The position numbers and the translations under genes are program-made. DNA of 64,000 bases from Bacteroides fragilis (GTDB lineage Bacteria; Bacillota; Clostridia; Lachnospirales; Lachnospiraceae), in NCBI GenBank assembly GCA_023664485.1, contig JAMPFK010000002.1, forward strand, positions 124,001 to 188,000. Reading direction: 5' to 3'. Below are positions 24,483-33,688 of the stretch, in pieces; the first letter of the stretch is position 1; each line of letters opens with the position of its first letter. The notes under the pieces are model-generated. The model did not search any database. It had not been told where the DNA came from and worked only from the letters and a program-made list of their open reading frames with translations.

Positions 24483-26203
24483 ATCTTACGATAGATGGGA
24501 AACAGATAACGGTAGAAGAGAATACGACCATTATGGAGGCTGCCGCACAGAACGGGATTCCGATTCCGAAGCTCTGCTATTTGAAGGGAATTAACGAAAT
24601 CGCGGCCTGCCGCGTATGCGTCGTGGAGCTGGAAGGGAAGGACAGACTGATTACCTCCTGCAATAACGTCGCGGAAGAAGGCATGGTCATCTATACGAAC
24701 AGCCCGAAGGTACGCCGGAACAGGCGGACGACGGTGGAACTGATTTTATCGCAGCACGATTCCCGCTGCGTAAGCTGTGGAAGAAGCGGAAACTGCAGCC
24801 TCCAAAAAGTGGCGAACGATTTGAATATCATCGATATCCCGTTTAGAATGGAAATCGGGAAACAGGCGTGGGACAGACAGTTCCCATTAATACGCGATTC
24901 TTCCAAATGTATCAAATGTATGCGCTGCGTACAGGTATGTGAGAAGGTGCAGGGGCTCGGCGTCTGGGATGTGGAAGGAACGGGCGCATGGACGACCGTG
25001 AATGTGGCGGGCCATAAGGGCATCGGCGAGGCGGACTGCGCCCTGTGCGGCCAGTGCATTACCCATTGCCCGACAGGCGCGCTCAGGGAGCGCGACGATA
25101 CGGAGAAAGTATGGGATGCGATTGCCGATAAAGAAAAAGTCGTCGTCGTACAGGTAGCGCCGGCGGTGCGCACGGCCTGGGGAGAAGAACTCGGACTGAA
25201 AGAGGAAGAGGCGGGCGTCGGCAGGATCCTGGACGCCCTGAAAAGAATGGGCGCGGATTATGTATTCGATACGGCCTTTTCCGCGGACTTGACGATTATG
25301 GAAGAAGGGAACGAGTTCTTACAGCGTTTTACGGCGGGCGAATTAAAGGAACGGCCGATGTTTACGTCCTGCTGTCCGGGCTGGGTGCGTTTCATCAAAT
25401 CCCGGTTCCCGCATATGGCAGGGCAGCTTTCCACGGCCAAATCTCCGCAGCAGATGTTCGGCGCCGTGATGAAGACCTATTTTGCCGCAAAGCTTGGCGT
25501 TTCGCCGGAAAAAATCTTTACCGTATCCGTGATGCCCTGTGTTGCCAAAAAGGGAGAACGGGAGATGGAGCTGTTCTATGAGGAATATGCCGGACACGAT
25601 ATCGATGTTGTCATCACGACGAGAGAACTCGTAAAAATGATCCGTTCGGCTCATATCAGCCCGGAGACATTAGTGGATATCGAGAGCGACAGGCCCATGC
25701 GGCAGGGATCCGGTGCGGGCGTCATTTTCGGCGTGACCGGCGGCGTTATGGAAGCCGCGCTCCGCACGGCTTACTATCTGCTGAAAAAGGAAAACCCTCC
25801 GGCGGATGCGTTCCGGGCAGTAAGAAGTCCCGCTTTTCAGGCGAATGAAGGTGTGGAGGAGGCCGATTTCGTCATCGACGATATCACCATAAAGACCGCC
25901 GTTGTCAGCGGACTCGGCAATACGCGGAAACTGATCGAGAAGATCGAGCGCGGCGAGGCGCACTATGATTTTGTAGAAGTAATGGCCTGTCCGGGCGGCT
26001 GTGTCGGCGGCGGCGGCCAGCCCATTCATGACGGCGGGGAGCTGGCGTTTGAACGGGGCGGCCGGCTTTACCGTCTGGACGAGAACGCGGCGGTTCGTTT
26101 TTCTCACGAAAATCAGGATATTCAGCAGATGTACAGGGAATATTTTGAAGCGCCCCTGTCCCGCAAAGCGCATATGCTGTTGCATACCTCTTCAGATATG
26201 TAA
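24476..26203 (+). CDS. [FeFe] hydrogenase catalytic subunit
   Basis: 575 residues. In order: an N-terminal [2Fe-2S] ferredoxin domain (CYLKGINEIAACRVC ... C), the His-Cys [4Fe-4S] motif HDSRCVSCGRSGNC, and two [4Fe-4S] sets (CIKCMRCVQVC and CALCGQCITHCP). The H-cluster motifs follow: L1 TSCCPGW (Cys299/300), L2 MPCVAKKGE (Cys355) and L3 EVMACPGGCVGGGGQP (Cys505, Cys509). All H-cluster cysteines are present, so it should be active once matured by HydEFG, which are not in this window. It is coupled to the upstream flavoprotein. The C-terminus includes the small-subunit-like MYREYFEAPLSRKAHMLLH. Direction of H2 metabolism cannot be told from sequence. Confidence 0.93.
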   Translation: MVNLTIDGKQITVEENTTIMEAAAQNGIPIPKLCYLKGINEIAACRVCVVELEGKDRLITSCNNVAEEGMVIYTNSPKVRRNRRTTVELILSQHDSRCVSCGRSGNCSLQKVANDLNIIDIPFRMEIGKQAWDRQFPLIRDSSKCIKCMRCVQVCEKVQGLGVWDVEGTGAWTTVNVAGHKGIGEADCALCGQCITHCPTGALRERDDTEKVWDAIADKEKVVVVQVAPAVRTAWGEELGLKEEEAGVGRILDALKRMGADYVFDTAFSADLTIMEEGNEFLQRFTAGELKERPMFTSCCPGWVRFIKSRFPHMAGQLSTAKSPQQMFGAVMKTYFAAKLGVSPEKIFTVSVMPCVAKKGEREMELFYEEYAGHDIDVVITTRELVKMIRSAHISPETLVDIESDRPMRQGSGAGVIFGVTGGVMEAALRTAYYLLKKENPPADAFRAVRSPAFQANEGVEEADFVIDDITIKTAVVSGLGNTRKLIEKIERGEAHYDFVEVMACPGGCVGGGGQPIHDGGELAFERGGRLYRLDENAAVRFSHENQDIQQMYREYFEAPLSRKAHMLLHTSSDM

Positions 26204-26220
26204 CATAAAGTATGAAAACC

Positions 26221-26249
26221 TTGCTTTGCCGTCCGGTTTGTGGTAAATT
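26221..26249 (+). promoter_or_regulatory. Candidate promoter for lipoprotein gene
   Basis: TTGCTT (26221-26226), 17-bp spacer, TAAATT (26244-26249), about 50 bp before the TTG start at 26302. Both boxes deviate from consensus. Confidence 0.35.
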
Positions 26250-26301
26250 CTTACATAGGTTGAAAAATCAGAGATAGTTGAATAAAGATGAGGGATTTGG
26301 A

Positions 26302-26853
26302 TTGAAGAAGTTGAAAAAATCCGTTTTGAGTCTGTTATGTGCATTGCTCTTGACGGGATGCGGAGAAGATGAAGCGCTGGATGCCTATCAGGCGGATATG
26401 GAAACGTTTTTTGAACATGTCGCGGAATTTGATGAAAATATGAATGCCATCGATGTAGGCCAGGAGGATTATGTGGCGCAGCTGCTGGAATATCTGGATG
26501 CGCTGGATGCGGAAGTGGCGTGGATGGCCGGGCTTGAGGTGCCGAAACAGTTTTCCGCGGTGGACAGTCTGGCCGATGAAGCGAGCGAAAATATGGGACA
26601 GGCCGTTTCCTACTTCCATATGGCGTATGAAGCGGAAGAATTTAACCACAACTATGAAGAGGCGGCAAGAGAGTATTATAAAAGGGCCAATATCAGAATC
26701 CAGTATATTATCATGCTGCTCCACGGAGAAATACCGGAGGGGGAGGGCATTACCTATACGGAGGAAGAAAACAGCATTTTCGGTGTCGGTTATCTGAATA
26801 AAGAAGCGGAAGAAAATGCGGAAAGCGGCGGAGGAGACGGCACACAGGAATAG
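26302..26853 (+). CDS. Small lipoprotein, helical
   Basis: 183 residues from TTG 26302. A lipoprotein signal (KKLKKSVLSLLCALLLTGCGED) with lipobox LTGC is followed by an all-helical, strongly acidic domain (about 25-150) and a disordered Gly/Glu tail. No family recognised; helical acidic lipoproteins of this size are common in Clostridia. The TTG start follows GATGAGGGA with a 6-7 nt gap and places the signal sequence at the N-terminus; TTG 26278 would add eight residues. It is 24 bp upstream of metH, with AAAGGAG between them, and may be cotranscribed. Confidence 0.7.
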   Translation: MKKLKKSVLSLLCALLLTGCGEDEALDAYQADMETFFEHVAEFDENMNAIDVGQEDYVAQLLEYLDALDAEVAWMAGLEVPKQFSAVDSLADEASENMGQAVSYFHMAYEAEEFNHNYEEAAREYYKRANIRIQYIIMLLHGEIPEGEGITYTEEENSIFGVGYLNKEAEENAESGGGDGTQE

Positions 26854-26877
26854 ACGTAAAGGAGAGTATGCTGGATT

Positions 26878-29328
26878 ATGACAAAACAGGCTTTCAGGGA
26901 TTTGATAAAGGAAACACCGGTCTTTCTGGACGGCGCGACCGGTTCCAACCTTCTGAAAAGAGGAATGCCGGCGGGCGTTTGTCCGGAAAAATGGATATTG
27001 GAGCACCCGGAAGTTCTGATCGGGCTGCAGAGAGAATTTATCGAGGCAGGCAGCAATATCCTCTATGCCCCGACGTTTTCCGCGAATCGGATCAAACTAA
27101 AAGAATACGGTCTGGAAGGGCAGATTCGGGAAATGAATCATCAGCTGGCAGCGGTCTCGAAAGAGGCCGCTGCCGGAAAAGCGCTCGTCGCCGGCGATAT
27201 CACGATGACCGGGGAGCAGCTTTCGCCGATGGGGAAAATGGATTTTGAGGAGCTGATTTCCATCTATAAAGAACAGATCGGTTTTCTCGTGGAAGCGGGC
27301 GTCGATTTACTCATCGTCGAAACGATGATGAGCCTGCAGGAGACGAGGGCGGCGCTGATTGCGGCGAAGGAAATCTGCGACCTTCCGGTCATGGCGACGA
27401 TGACCTTTGAGACGGACGGGCGGACGCTGTACGGAACCGATGCGGTGACGGCGGCGGTCGTTTTGGAAAGCCTGGGTGCGGCGGCAGTCGGCGCCAACTG
27501 TTCCACAGGGCCGGATAAGATGGAAGGAATCATCCGGGCGATGGCGGATGTGACGACGGTTCCGATTATTGCGAAGCCCAATGCCGGACTGCCCTGTCTG
27601 GATGAAGACGGCCAGACGGTCTATGATATGAAAGAACCGGAATTTGCGGAAGGCATGAAGCTGCTCGTAGGGGCGGGCGCTTCGATCGTCGGCGGATGCT
27701 GCGGTACTTCGCCTTCTTATATTCACGCAGCCAGAGAAGCCGTCGGACAGATACGGATCCGGCGCAGGGAACGGGGGACGCTCCGGTATCTGACGAGCGA
27801 GCGGAAAACGGCCGCGTTCGGGCTGAATGATCCTTTTATGATCGTCGGCGAGCGCATCAATCCGACCGGCAAGAAATCGCTGCAGGCACAGCTTCGGGAA
27901 GGCTCCATGGAAATGGTATCGGCCTTTGCGGAGGAACAGGAAGCCTGCGGTGCGAGCGTTCTCGACATTAATATGGGCATGAGCGGCATCGACGAGAAGG
28001 CGATGATGCTTCAGGCCATCGAGACGGTGACTGGCCTTACGAGCCTGCCCCTTTCCATCGATTCCAGCCATGTGGATGTCATCGAGGCGGCGCTCAGACG
28101 GTATCCCGGACGGGCATTGATCAATTCGATTTCCTGTGAAAAAATAAAATTTGAATCTCTTTTGCCGCTCGCGAAGAAATACGGCGCGATGTTCATTCTG
28201 CTGCCGTTATCGGACGCGGGCCTGCCCGAAAATTTACAGGAAAAAATTGAGATTATTGAGAAAATTAAGAAGCGCGCCCTGGAACTGGGGATGCGCAAAG
28301 AAGATATTATCGTGGACGGGCTGGTGGCTACGGTGGGCGCCAATAAAAAAGCCGCCGTCGAAACGCTGGAGACGATCCGCTATTGCAAGGAGAACGGCCT
28401 TGCGACGATCTGCGGGCTTTCCAATATCTCGTTCGGGCTGCCGGAACGCAGCTATGTGAATACGGCTTTTCTTACGATGGCGATTCAGGCGGGTCTTACG
28501 ATGGCGATTGCGAATCCGTCACAGGAATTACTCGTAAACCTTGCTTTCGCATCTGACCTGCTTTTAAATAAAGAGGGAGCGGACATCCGATACATCGACC
28601 TGATGGCGGCGTTGAAAGAGAAAAGAGAAGCGATGGGAGAAACCGCTGCCAGGCCGGCGGGCATTCCGGCTGCTTTGAAGAAAAAGGAGGAACAGGCCGG
28701 CGGTTCGATTTCAGAAAAGCTGTATGCCGATGTTTTAAAGGGTAATTTAAATGGAATCGCCGCGGATACGAAACGGGCAGTGGACGAGGGGAACGAGCCG
28801 CGGAAACTGCTGGACGGCGTACTGCTTCCGGCCATCAACGAGGTGGGGGAACTGTTTGACAAAGGCAGGTATTTTCTGCCCCAGCTCATCGCGAGTGCGG
28901 AGGCGATGAAAGCCTCGATCGAATATCTGGAACCCCTTCTGACGGAAGACCATTCCGGGAAGGAGATGCCGACGGTCGTTATTGCCACCGTAGAAGGCGA
29001 TATTCACGATATCGGCAAGAATCTCGTCGCGCTGATGTTAAAGAACTACGGTTTTCACGTCATAGACCTTGGCAAGGATGTCCCGAAAGAAAAGATTATC
29101 GAAGCCGCGGTCAAATACAATGCGCAGGTCATTGCGCTTTCGGCTCTGATGACGACGACCATGCAGCAGATGAAGCATGTGATCCGGTATGCGAAGGAAA
29201 AAGAAGTGAATGCGAAAATTATTGTCGGCGGGGCCGTCATCACGCAGGAATATGCGGATGAGATCGGAGCGGACGGCTATTCCAGGGACGCGGCGGACGC
29301 GGTGAAGCTGACGCAGAGCCTGGTGTGA
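26878..29328 (+). CDS. metH: Cobalamin-dependent methionine synthase, short form
   Basis: 816 residues. The homocysteine-binding domain (1-290) has the Zn ligands NCSTG... and GGCCGTSP. A pterin-binding domain (about 315-575: GERINPTGKKSLQ, VLDINMGMSGID, PLSIDSSH) binds methyl-tetrahydrofolate. The B12 cap and cobalamin domain (about 600-816) carries GDIHDIGKN with the cobalt-binding His710, plus ALMTTTM and GGAVITQEYADEIGADGYS. The C-terminal AdoMet reactivation domain of E. coli MetH is missing, as in many anaerobes, so a separate reactivation partner is expected. AAAGGAG lies 13 nt before the ATG, a long spacing. No cobalamin riboswitch or S-box was seen upstream. Confidence 0.88.
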   Translation: MTKQAFRDLIKETPVFLDGATGSNLLKRGMPAGVCPEKWILEHPEVLIGLQREFIEAGSNILYAPTFSANRIKLKEYGLEGQIREMNHQLAAVSKEAAAGKALVAGDITMTGEQLSPMGKMDFEELISIYKEQIGFLVEAGVDLLIVETMMSLQETRAALIAAKEICDLPVMATMTFETDGRTLYGTDAVTAAVVLESLGAAAVGANCSTGPDKMEGIIRAMADVTTVPIIAKPNAGLPCLDEDGQTVYDMKEPEFAEGMKLLVGAGASIVGGCCGTSPSYIHAAREAVGQIRIRRRERGTLRYLTSERKTAAFGLNDPFMIVGERINPTGKKSLQAQLREGSMEMVSAFAEEQEACGASVLDINMGMSGIDEKAMMLQAIETVTGLTSLPLSIDSSHVDVIEAALRRYPGRALINSISCEKIKFESLLPLAKKYGAMFILLPLSDAGLPENLQEKIEIIEKIKKRALELGMRKEDIIVDGLVATVGANKKAAVETLETIRYCKENGLATICGLSNISFGLPERSYVNTAFLTMAIQAGLTMAIANPSQELLVNLAFASDLLLNKEGADIRYIDLMAALKEKREAMGETAARPAGIPAALKKKEEQAGGSISEKLYADVLKGNLNGIAADTKRAVDEGNEPRKLLDGVLLPAINEVGELFDKGRYFLPQLIASAEAMKASIEYLEPLLTEDHSGKEMPTVVIATVEGDIHDIGKNLVALMLKNYGFHVIDLGKDVPKEKIIEAAVKYNAQVIALSALMTTTMQQMKHVIRYAKEKEVNAKIIVGGAVITQEYADEIGADGYSRDAADAVKLTQSLV

Positions 29329-29400
29329 GAAAACTTCCAAAGCTCACAGCAGAGGCTGTTTCGCTGAGAATCAAAATAAAAAGGAGATGGAGGATTCTAT

Positions 29401-31014
29401 ATGATAGGTGCAGATGCAATCGTAAAATGTCTGGAAGAGGAAGGCGTAGAATATGTATTTGGATATCCGGGCGTTGCAATTTGCCCGTTTTATAACAGTA
29501 TTTTAGAGTCGGATATCAGGACCATTCTGATCCGTACGGAGCAGAACGCGGCCCATGCGGCCAGCGGGCTTGCGCGGGTGAGCGGGAAGGTCGGCGTCTG
29601 TGCGGTCACGTCCGGTCCCGGCGCGACCAATGTGATCACCGGTATCGCGACCGCTTTTGCGGACAGTATTCCGCTCGTCTGCATTACCGGACAGGTCAAC
29701 AGTGAACTGATCGGTTCCGATGTATTCCAGGAGGCGGACATTACGGGCGCGGTGGAGTCCTTTGTCAAATACAGCTATCTGATCAAGGATGCAGACGATA
29801 TTCCGCGCATTTTTAAGGAAGCCTTTTATATCGCGAATTCCGGACGGAGAGGGCCTGTCCTGATCGATGTGCCGATCGATATCCAGCGCGCCGCACTGAA
29901 GAAATTCTCTTATCCCGATACGGTGAATCTGCGCACCTACAAACCGACCGTCAGGGGACATTCTGTCCAGATCAAAAAGGTCATCGGGGAGCTGGCGAAG
30001 GCAAAACGTCCGATTATCTGTACGGGCGGCGGCGTGCTGCTCAGCGGTGCGCAGGAAAAACTGCGCGCCTTCGCTGAAAAGCACAGGATTCCGGTGGTAT
30101 CTACCATGATGGGAATCGGCGTCATGCCGACGGAGCATCCCATGTATTACGGCATGGTCGGCAATAACGGAAAACCCTATGCCAACCGGGCGATGAACGA
30201 ATCGGATCTGCTCCTCATGGTCGGCGCGAGAGTCGCGGACCGGGCGGTCAGCCAGCCGGATCTGATCACTGAGAATAAGATTCTGGTTCATATCGATGTT
30301 GACCCGGCGGAAATCGGCAAGAACGTAGGCGCTTCGATTCCGCTCGTAGGCGATGCAAAACATATTTTTGAAGAAATCGTGAAAGAGGAGTTTACCTGTG
30401 AACACGAGGAATGGATTGCGACGCTGAATGCGTACCGGGATACGATGGGCAGGAAGAGAAATCCCAATCCCGATTATGTGGATCCGGCGGAGTTCATCCG
30501 CATGTTGTCTGAAAAAATGGAGGAAGATGCCGTTTATGTGGCGGATGTCGGGCAGAACCAGATCTGGTCATGTTCCTGTCATATTGTGAAAAAAGGAAGA
30601 TTCTTAACCACCGGCGGCATGGGAACGATGGGCTATTCCATTCCGGCTGCCATGGGCGCGAAACTGGCCTGCCCGGACAGACAGGTCGTCGCGGTATGCG
30701 GAGACGGCTCTTTCCAGATGTCCATGATGGAGCTCGCCACCATGCGGCAGTTCCATGTGCCGGTGAAGATCATCGTTTTGAAGAACAATTATCTCGGTAT
30801 GGTGAGGGAATTTCAGCATTATAACTACAAGGACCATTATTCTGTCGTCGATCTGTCGGGAAGCCCGGACCTGGAAAAGATTGCGATGGCGTACGATATG
30901 AAGTTCATGCGGCTGTTCACCATGGAAAATGCGGAAGCGGCCGTCGAAGAATTTCTGGCACAGGATGAATCCGTGCTGATGGAATGCGTCATCGACCCGA
31001 TGGATCTGGTATAG
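29401..31014 (+). CDS. ilvB: Acetolactate synthase large subunit
   Basis: 537 residues of the ThDP-dependent family. It has the catalytic Glu in IRTEQNAAHAASGLARVSGKVGV, SGPGATNVITGIATAF, the FAD-type middle domain, and the ThDP/Mg motif GDGSFQMSMMELATMRQFHVPVKIIVLKNN, followed by LGMVREFQ. It condenses two pyruvates, or pyruvate plus 2-oxobutyrate, as the first common step of Val/Leu/Ile synthesis. The N-terminal loop GYPGVAICPFYNSI differs from the common GYPGGAVLPLYDAL. It is followed 15 bp later by its small subunit. A 72-bp gap separates it from metH, with AAAGGAGATGGAGG upstream of the ATG; no T-box was seen. Confidence 0.9.
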   Translation: MIGADAIVKCLEEEGVEYVFGYPGVAICPFYNSILESDIRTILIRTEQNAAHAASGLARVSGKVGVCAVTSGPGATNVITGIATAFADSIPLVCITGQVNSELIGSDVFQEADITGAVESFVKYSYLIKDADDIPRIFKEAFYIANSGRRGPVLIDVPIDIQRAALKKFSYPDTVNLRTYKPTVRGHSVQIKKVIGELAKAKRPIICTGGGVLLSGAQEKLRAFAEKHRIPVVSTMMGIGVMPTEHPMYYGMVGNNGKPYANRAMNESDLLLMVGARVADRAVSQPDLITENKILVHIDVDPAEIGKNVGASIPLVGDAKHIFEEIVKEEFTCEHEEWIATLNAYRDTMGRKRNPNPDYVDPAEFIRMLSEKMEEDAVYVADVGQNQIWSCSCHIVKKGRFLTTGGMGTMGYSIPAAMGAKLACPDRQVVAVCGDGSFQMSMMELATMRQFHVPVKIIVLKNNYLGMVREFQHYNYKDHYSVVDLSGSPDLEKIAMAYDMKFMRLFTMENAEAAVEEFLAQDESVLMECVIDPMDLV

Positions 31015-31029
31015 GAATGGAGGTTGGCT

Positions 31030-31515
31030 ATGAAAAAAATATATTCGGTATTAGTGGAAAATCGTTCGGGCGTGCTTTGCAAGGTAGCCGGTCTGTTTTC
31101 CAGAAGAAGCTACAATATCGATTCCCTGGCAGTCGGAGAGACCGACGATCCGGCAGTCTCCTGTATGACGATCGTAAGCAGCGGCGATGAACGGACGATC
31201 GAACAGATTGAAAAGCAGCTCAACAAAAAACTGGATGTCATCAAAGTAAAGACCTTTGATGAGACGGCCAGCATCAGCAGGGAGCTGATGCTCATCAAAG
31301 TGAAATATAATAAAGGCAACCGGCGGGATATTATGGAGACCTGCGAGATCATGAAAGCCGATATCGTCGATATGTCCAAAAACCTGATGATCATCCAGAT
31401 CTGTGACGTACCGGAAAAGACCAGCCTTCTGATCAGGATGCTGCAGTCGGTCAGCGTTGTGGAAGTCGCGCGGACCGGAACGCTGGCGCTGCCAAAATGT
31501 ATGGATACGGAATGA
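31030..31515 (+). CDS. ilvN: Acetolactate synthase small (regulatory) subunit, first copy
   Basis: 161 residues. An N-terminal ACT domain (KKIYSVLVENRSGVLCKVAGLFSRRSYNIDSLAVGETDD) is followed by the ALS_ss C-terminal domain (RELMLIKVKYNKGNRRDIMETCEIMKADIVDMS). The small subunit activates the large one and gives valine feedback. ATG 31030 is preferred over TTG 31024, because GGAGG sits 6 nt before it. A second, diverged small subunit lies at 33689, next to ilvC. This copy ends in the less usual TLALPKCMDTE. Confidence 0.9.
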   Translation: MKKIYSVLVENRSGVLCKVAGLFSRRSYNIDSLAVGETDDPAVSCMTIVSSGDERTIEQIEKQLNKKLDVIKVKTFDETASISRELMLIKVKYNKGNRRDIMETCEIMKADIVDMSKNLMIIQICDVPEKTSLLIRMLQSVSVVEVARTGTLALPKCMDTE

Positions 31516-31528
31516 CGCGGGCGCATCG

Positions 31529-32884
31529 ATGATGAAAAAACACGGATTTACCACGACCAGAATTATCATGCTGGGCTTTCTGACAGGGGCGCTCGCCGGA
31601 GCGCTGTGCCTGATGCTTCCGATCAGCGTGAAGCCGGGACGGACGATAGGCTTTTTCGACGCGCTGTTCGTCGCTGTGTCAAGCGTCTGCGTTACCGGTC
31701 TGTCAACGGTCAATATCGGCCAGACTTTTTCCGCCTTTGGACAGGTTGTGCTGCTTTTCCTGATCCAGTTCGGCGGCCTTGGCATCGTGACCTTTACGAC
31801 GATCGTACTGTGTCTGTTCCGCCGCAGGATTACGCTGTCCGACAGGATGCTGATTCAGAGTGCCTATAATCTGGATACCCTTTCGGGGCTTGTCCGGCTG
31901 ACGATGCGGATTTTGAAAATAACGCTCTGTCTGGAAGGGCTTGGCGCGGCCGGCTATGCTTTTGTATTCGTTCCGCAATTTGGCGCGAAAGGAATCTGGT
32001 ACAGTATTTTTCATGCCGTTTCGGCTTTCTGCAATGCCGGGATCGATCTGCTCGGCGAAAACAGTTTCTGCGGCTATGCGGATAATGCGGTCATCAATTT
32101 TACGACGATTTTTCTGATCATTGTCAGCGGGCTCGGTTTTCCGGTATATTGGGAAATCGCAAGAGTCGCTTCCGCGCGTTTTGGAAAGAACAGAAATGCG
32201 GCCGTCCGCAAGATGAATCTTCATACGAAGATCGTCCTTTTCGCCACGGCGGCGCTTATTCTGGCGGGCATGCTCCTGACGCTTTTGTTTGAACACGACA
32301 ACCCGGATACGTTGGGCCGGATGACGGCGCCGCAGAAACTTATGGCGTCGCTGTTCCAGTCCGTTACGCTGCGTACCGCCGGATTCGCGACGATCTCGCA
32401 GGAATATTTCAGACCGGCCTCCTGTATGGCCTATCTGATTTTGATGTTCACAGGCGGATCGCCTGCCGGGACGGCGGGCGGCATTAAGACGGTAACGCTG
32501 GTCCTGCTTTTCGCCTCCATGTCCGCCAATATCGGCGGGAAAAGAGATGTTGTCGTCCTGCACAGGAAAATATCGGACGATACGATCAGAAGATGTGTTG
32601 CCATCGCCGTATTCAGCCTTTCGACGCTGTTTTTGCTGACCATGGCGCTGTTAGCCGTTTCACAGGGGGATTTTCTCGATACGTTATACGAAATGACTTC
32701 CGCCATTGCAACGGTAGGTTTATCGAGAGGCCTGACGGGAACGCTCGGCCCGGTGGGAAAACTGATCGTTATTCTCACGATGTATCTTGGGCGGATCGGC
32801 CCGATCACGCTGGCGCTCGCTTTTAACAGCCGGAGGCCGGCGGAAGATATTGCCTGCGCGGAGAGTAAAGTAATTATTGGATAG
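31529..32884 (+). CDS. ktrB: K+ uptake channel subunit KtrB/TrkH family
   Basis: 451 residues, about 8-10 membrane segments in the four-repeat TrkH/KtrB architecture. The four selectivity-filter loops are recognisable: SSVCVTGLSTVN, SAFCNAGIDLLG, TLRTAGFATIS and AIATVGLSRG, each with its conserved glycine. It translocates K+ (with Na+ coupling in KtrB homologues). The N-terminal MKKHGFTTTRIIMLGFL and the adjacent 226-aa RCK partner fit KtrAB. The start is the ATGATG at 31529-31534, 13 bp after ilvN, without a clear ribosome binding site. Transport genes within an ilv cluster are unusual. Confidence 0.88.
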   Translation: MMKKHGFTTTRIIMLGFLTGALAGALCLMLPISVKPGRTIGFFDALFVAVSSVCVTGLSTVNIGQTFSAFGQVVLLFLIQFGGLGIVTFTTIVLCLFRRRITLSDRMLIQSAYNLDTLSGLVRLTMRILKITLCLEGLGAAGYAFVFVPQFGAKGIWYSIFHAVSAFCNAGIDLLGENSFCGYADNAVINFTTIFLIIVSGLGFPVYWEIARVASARFGKNRNAAVRKMNLHTKIVLFATAALILAGMLLTLLFEHDNPDTLGRMTAPQKLMASLFQSVTLRTAGFATISQEYFRPASCMAYLILMFTGGSPAGTAGGIKTVTLVLLFASMSANIGGKRDVVVLHRKISDDTIRRCVAIAVFSLSTLFLLTMALLAVSQGDFLDTLYEMTSAIATVGLSRGLTGTLGPVGKLIVILTMYLGRIGPITLALAFNSRRPAEDIACAESKVIIG

Positions 32885-32893
32885 GGGCTTCAT

Positions 32894-33574
32894 ATGAAAA
32901 AAAATACACAGAAAGAATATATCGTTATCGGGCTTGGAAGATTCGGAAGCAGCGTGGCGAAGCAGCTGGAAGCGAACGGATGCAGGGTGCTCGCCATCGA
33001 CCGGCTGGAAAAGCGGGTGAACCAGATTGCAGATTATGTAACGCTCGCGATGTGTGTCGATGTCGCTAACGAGGAAGCCCTGGGGGAACTGGGCGGCAGG
33101 AATTTTGACGGCGCCGTTATTTCCATCGGCCACAGCCTGGACGCATCGGTGCTGGCCGCGATCTGGGCCAAGGAACAGGGCATCAGACAGATCGTTGCGA
33201 AAGCCTACGATAAGATGCAGGGAAAGATATTGACGAAGCTCGGCGTCGATGAAATCGTTTATCCGGAAAAGGAAATCGGCGTCCATGTGGCGAACAATCT
33301 GGCTTTCAATAACCTGTTTGACGCCATTGAGCTGACTGCGGAATATTCCATCACGGATGTGCCGACTTTCCGGAATTGGGTCGGCAAAGACTTAAAGGAA
33401 CTGAATCTGCGGAAAAAATACGGCGTGAACGTCATCGCGGTCAAACGGGGAGGCGTACTGCTCATTAATCCTCCTGCGGACGATCCGACGCAGAAGAACG
33501 ATATCTTTGTGCTTCTTGGAAAAAACAGCACCTTAAAGAAGATCATGAGCGCATACGACGCGGAAAAGCAATAG
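32894..33574 (+). CDS. ktrA: K+ uptake regulatory subunit KtrA/TrkA family (RCK)
   Basis: 226 residues. The N-terminal RCK nucleotide-binding domain (YIVIGLGRFGSSVAKQLEANGCRVLAIDR) has the GxGxxG motif and an acidic residue at the end of strand two; the C-terminal RCK_C domain ends at about 220. It binds ATP/ADP or NAD(H) and, in some species, c-di-AMP at the C-domain, gating KtrB. It is 10 bp downstream of ktrB. A strong promoter for ilvH begins just after its stop. Confidence 0.92.
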   Translation: MKKNTQKEYIVIGLGRFGSSVAKQLEANGCRVLAIDRLEKRVNQIADYVTLAMCVDVANEEALGELGGRNFDGAVISIGHSLDASVLAAIWAKEQGIRQIVAKAYDKMQGKILTKLGVDEIVYPEKEIGVHVANNLAFNNLFDAIELTAEYSITDVPTFRNWVGKDLKELNLRKKYGVNVIAVKRGGVLLINPPADDPTQKNDIFVLLGKNSTLKKIMSAYDAEKQ

Positions 33575-33581
33575 ACAGGCG

Positions 33582-33610
33582 TTGACTTTTCAGATTATAG
33601 TTGCTACAAT
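33582..33610 (+). promoter_or_regulatory. Strong promoter for ilvH-ilvC
   Basis: TTGACT (33582-33587), 17-bp spacer, TACAAT (33605-33610), 79 bp before the ilvH ATG. A small inverted pair GCCG/CGGC (GGCCGTTTAAAGCGGC) lies in the leader. Confidence 0.75.
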
Positions 33611-33688
33611 GATTGATGATTTGGGCCGTTTAAAGCGGCATAAAGGTACACATAGCAGGGGTTAGAATAAAGAAAGGCGGGATAGTTT

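Noticed and set aside
26854..26877. Cobalamin or SAM riboswitch before metH
   Set aside because: Only 24 bp separate the genes, and no B12-box or S-box sequence is visible before the lipoprotein gene either.
29329..29400. T-box or leader peptide before ilvB
   Set aside because: The gap is 72 bp, too short for a T-box, and no antiterminator motif or Leu/Val/Ile codon run was found.
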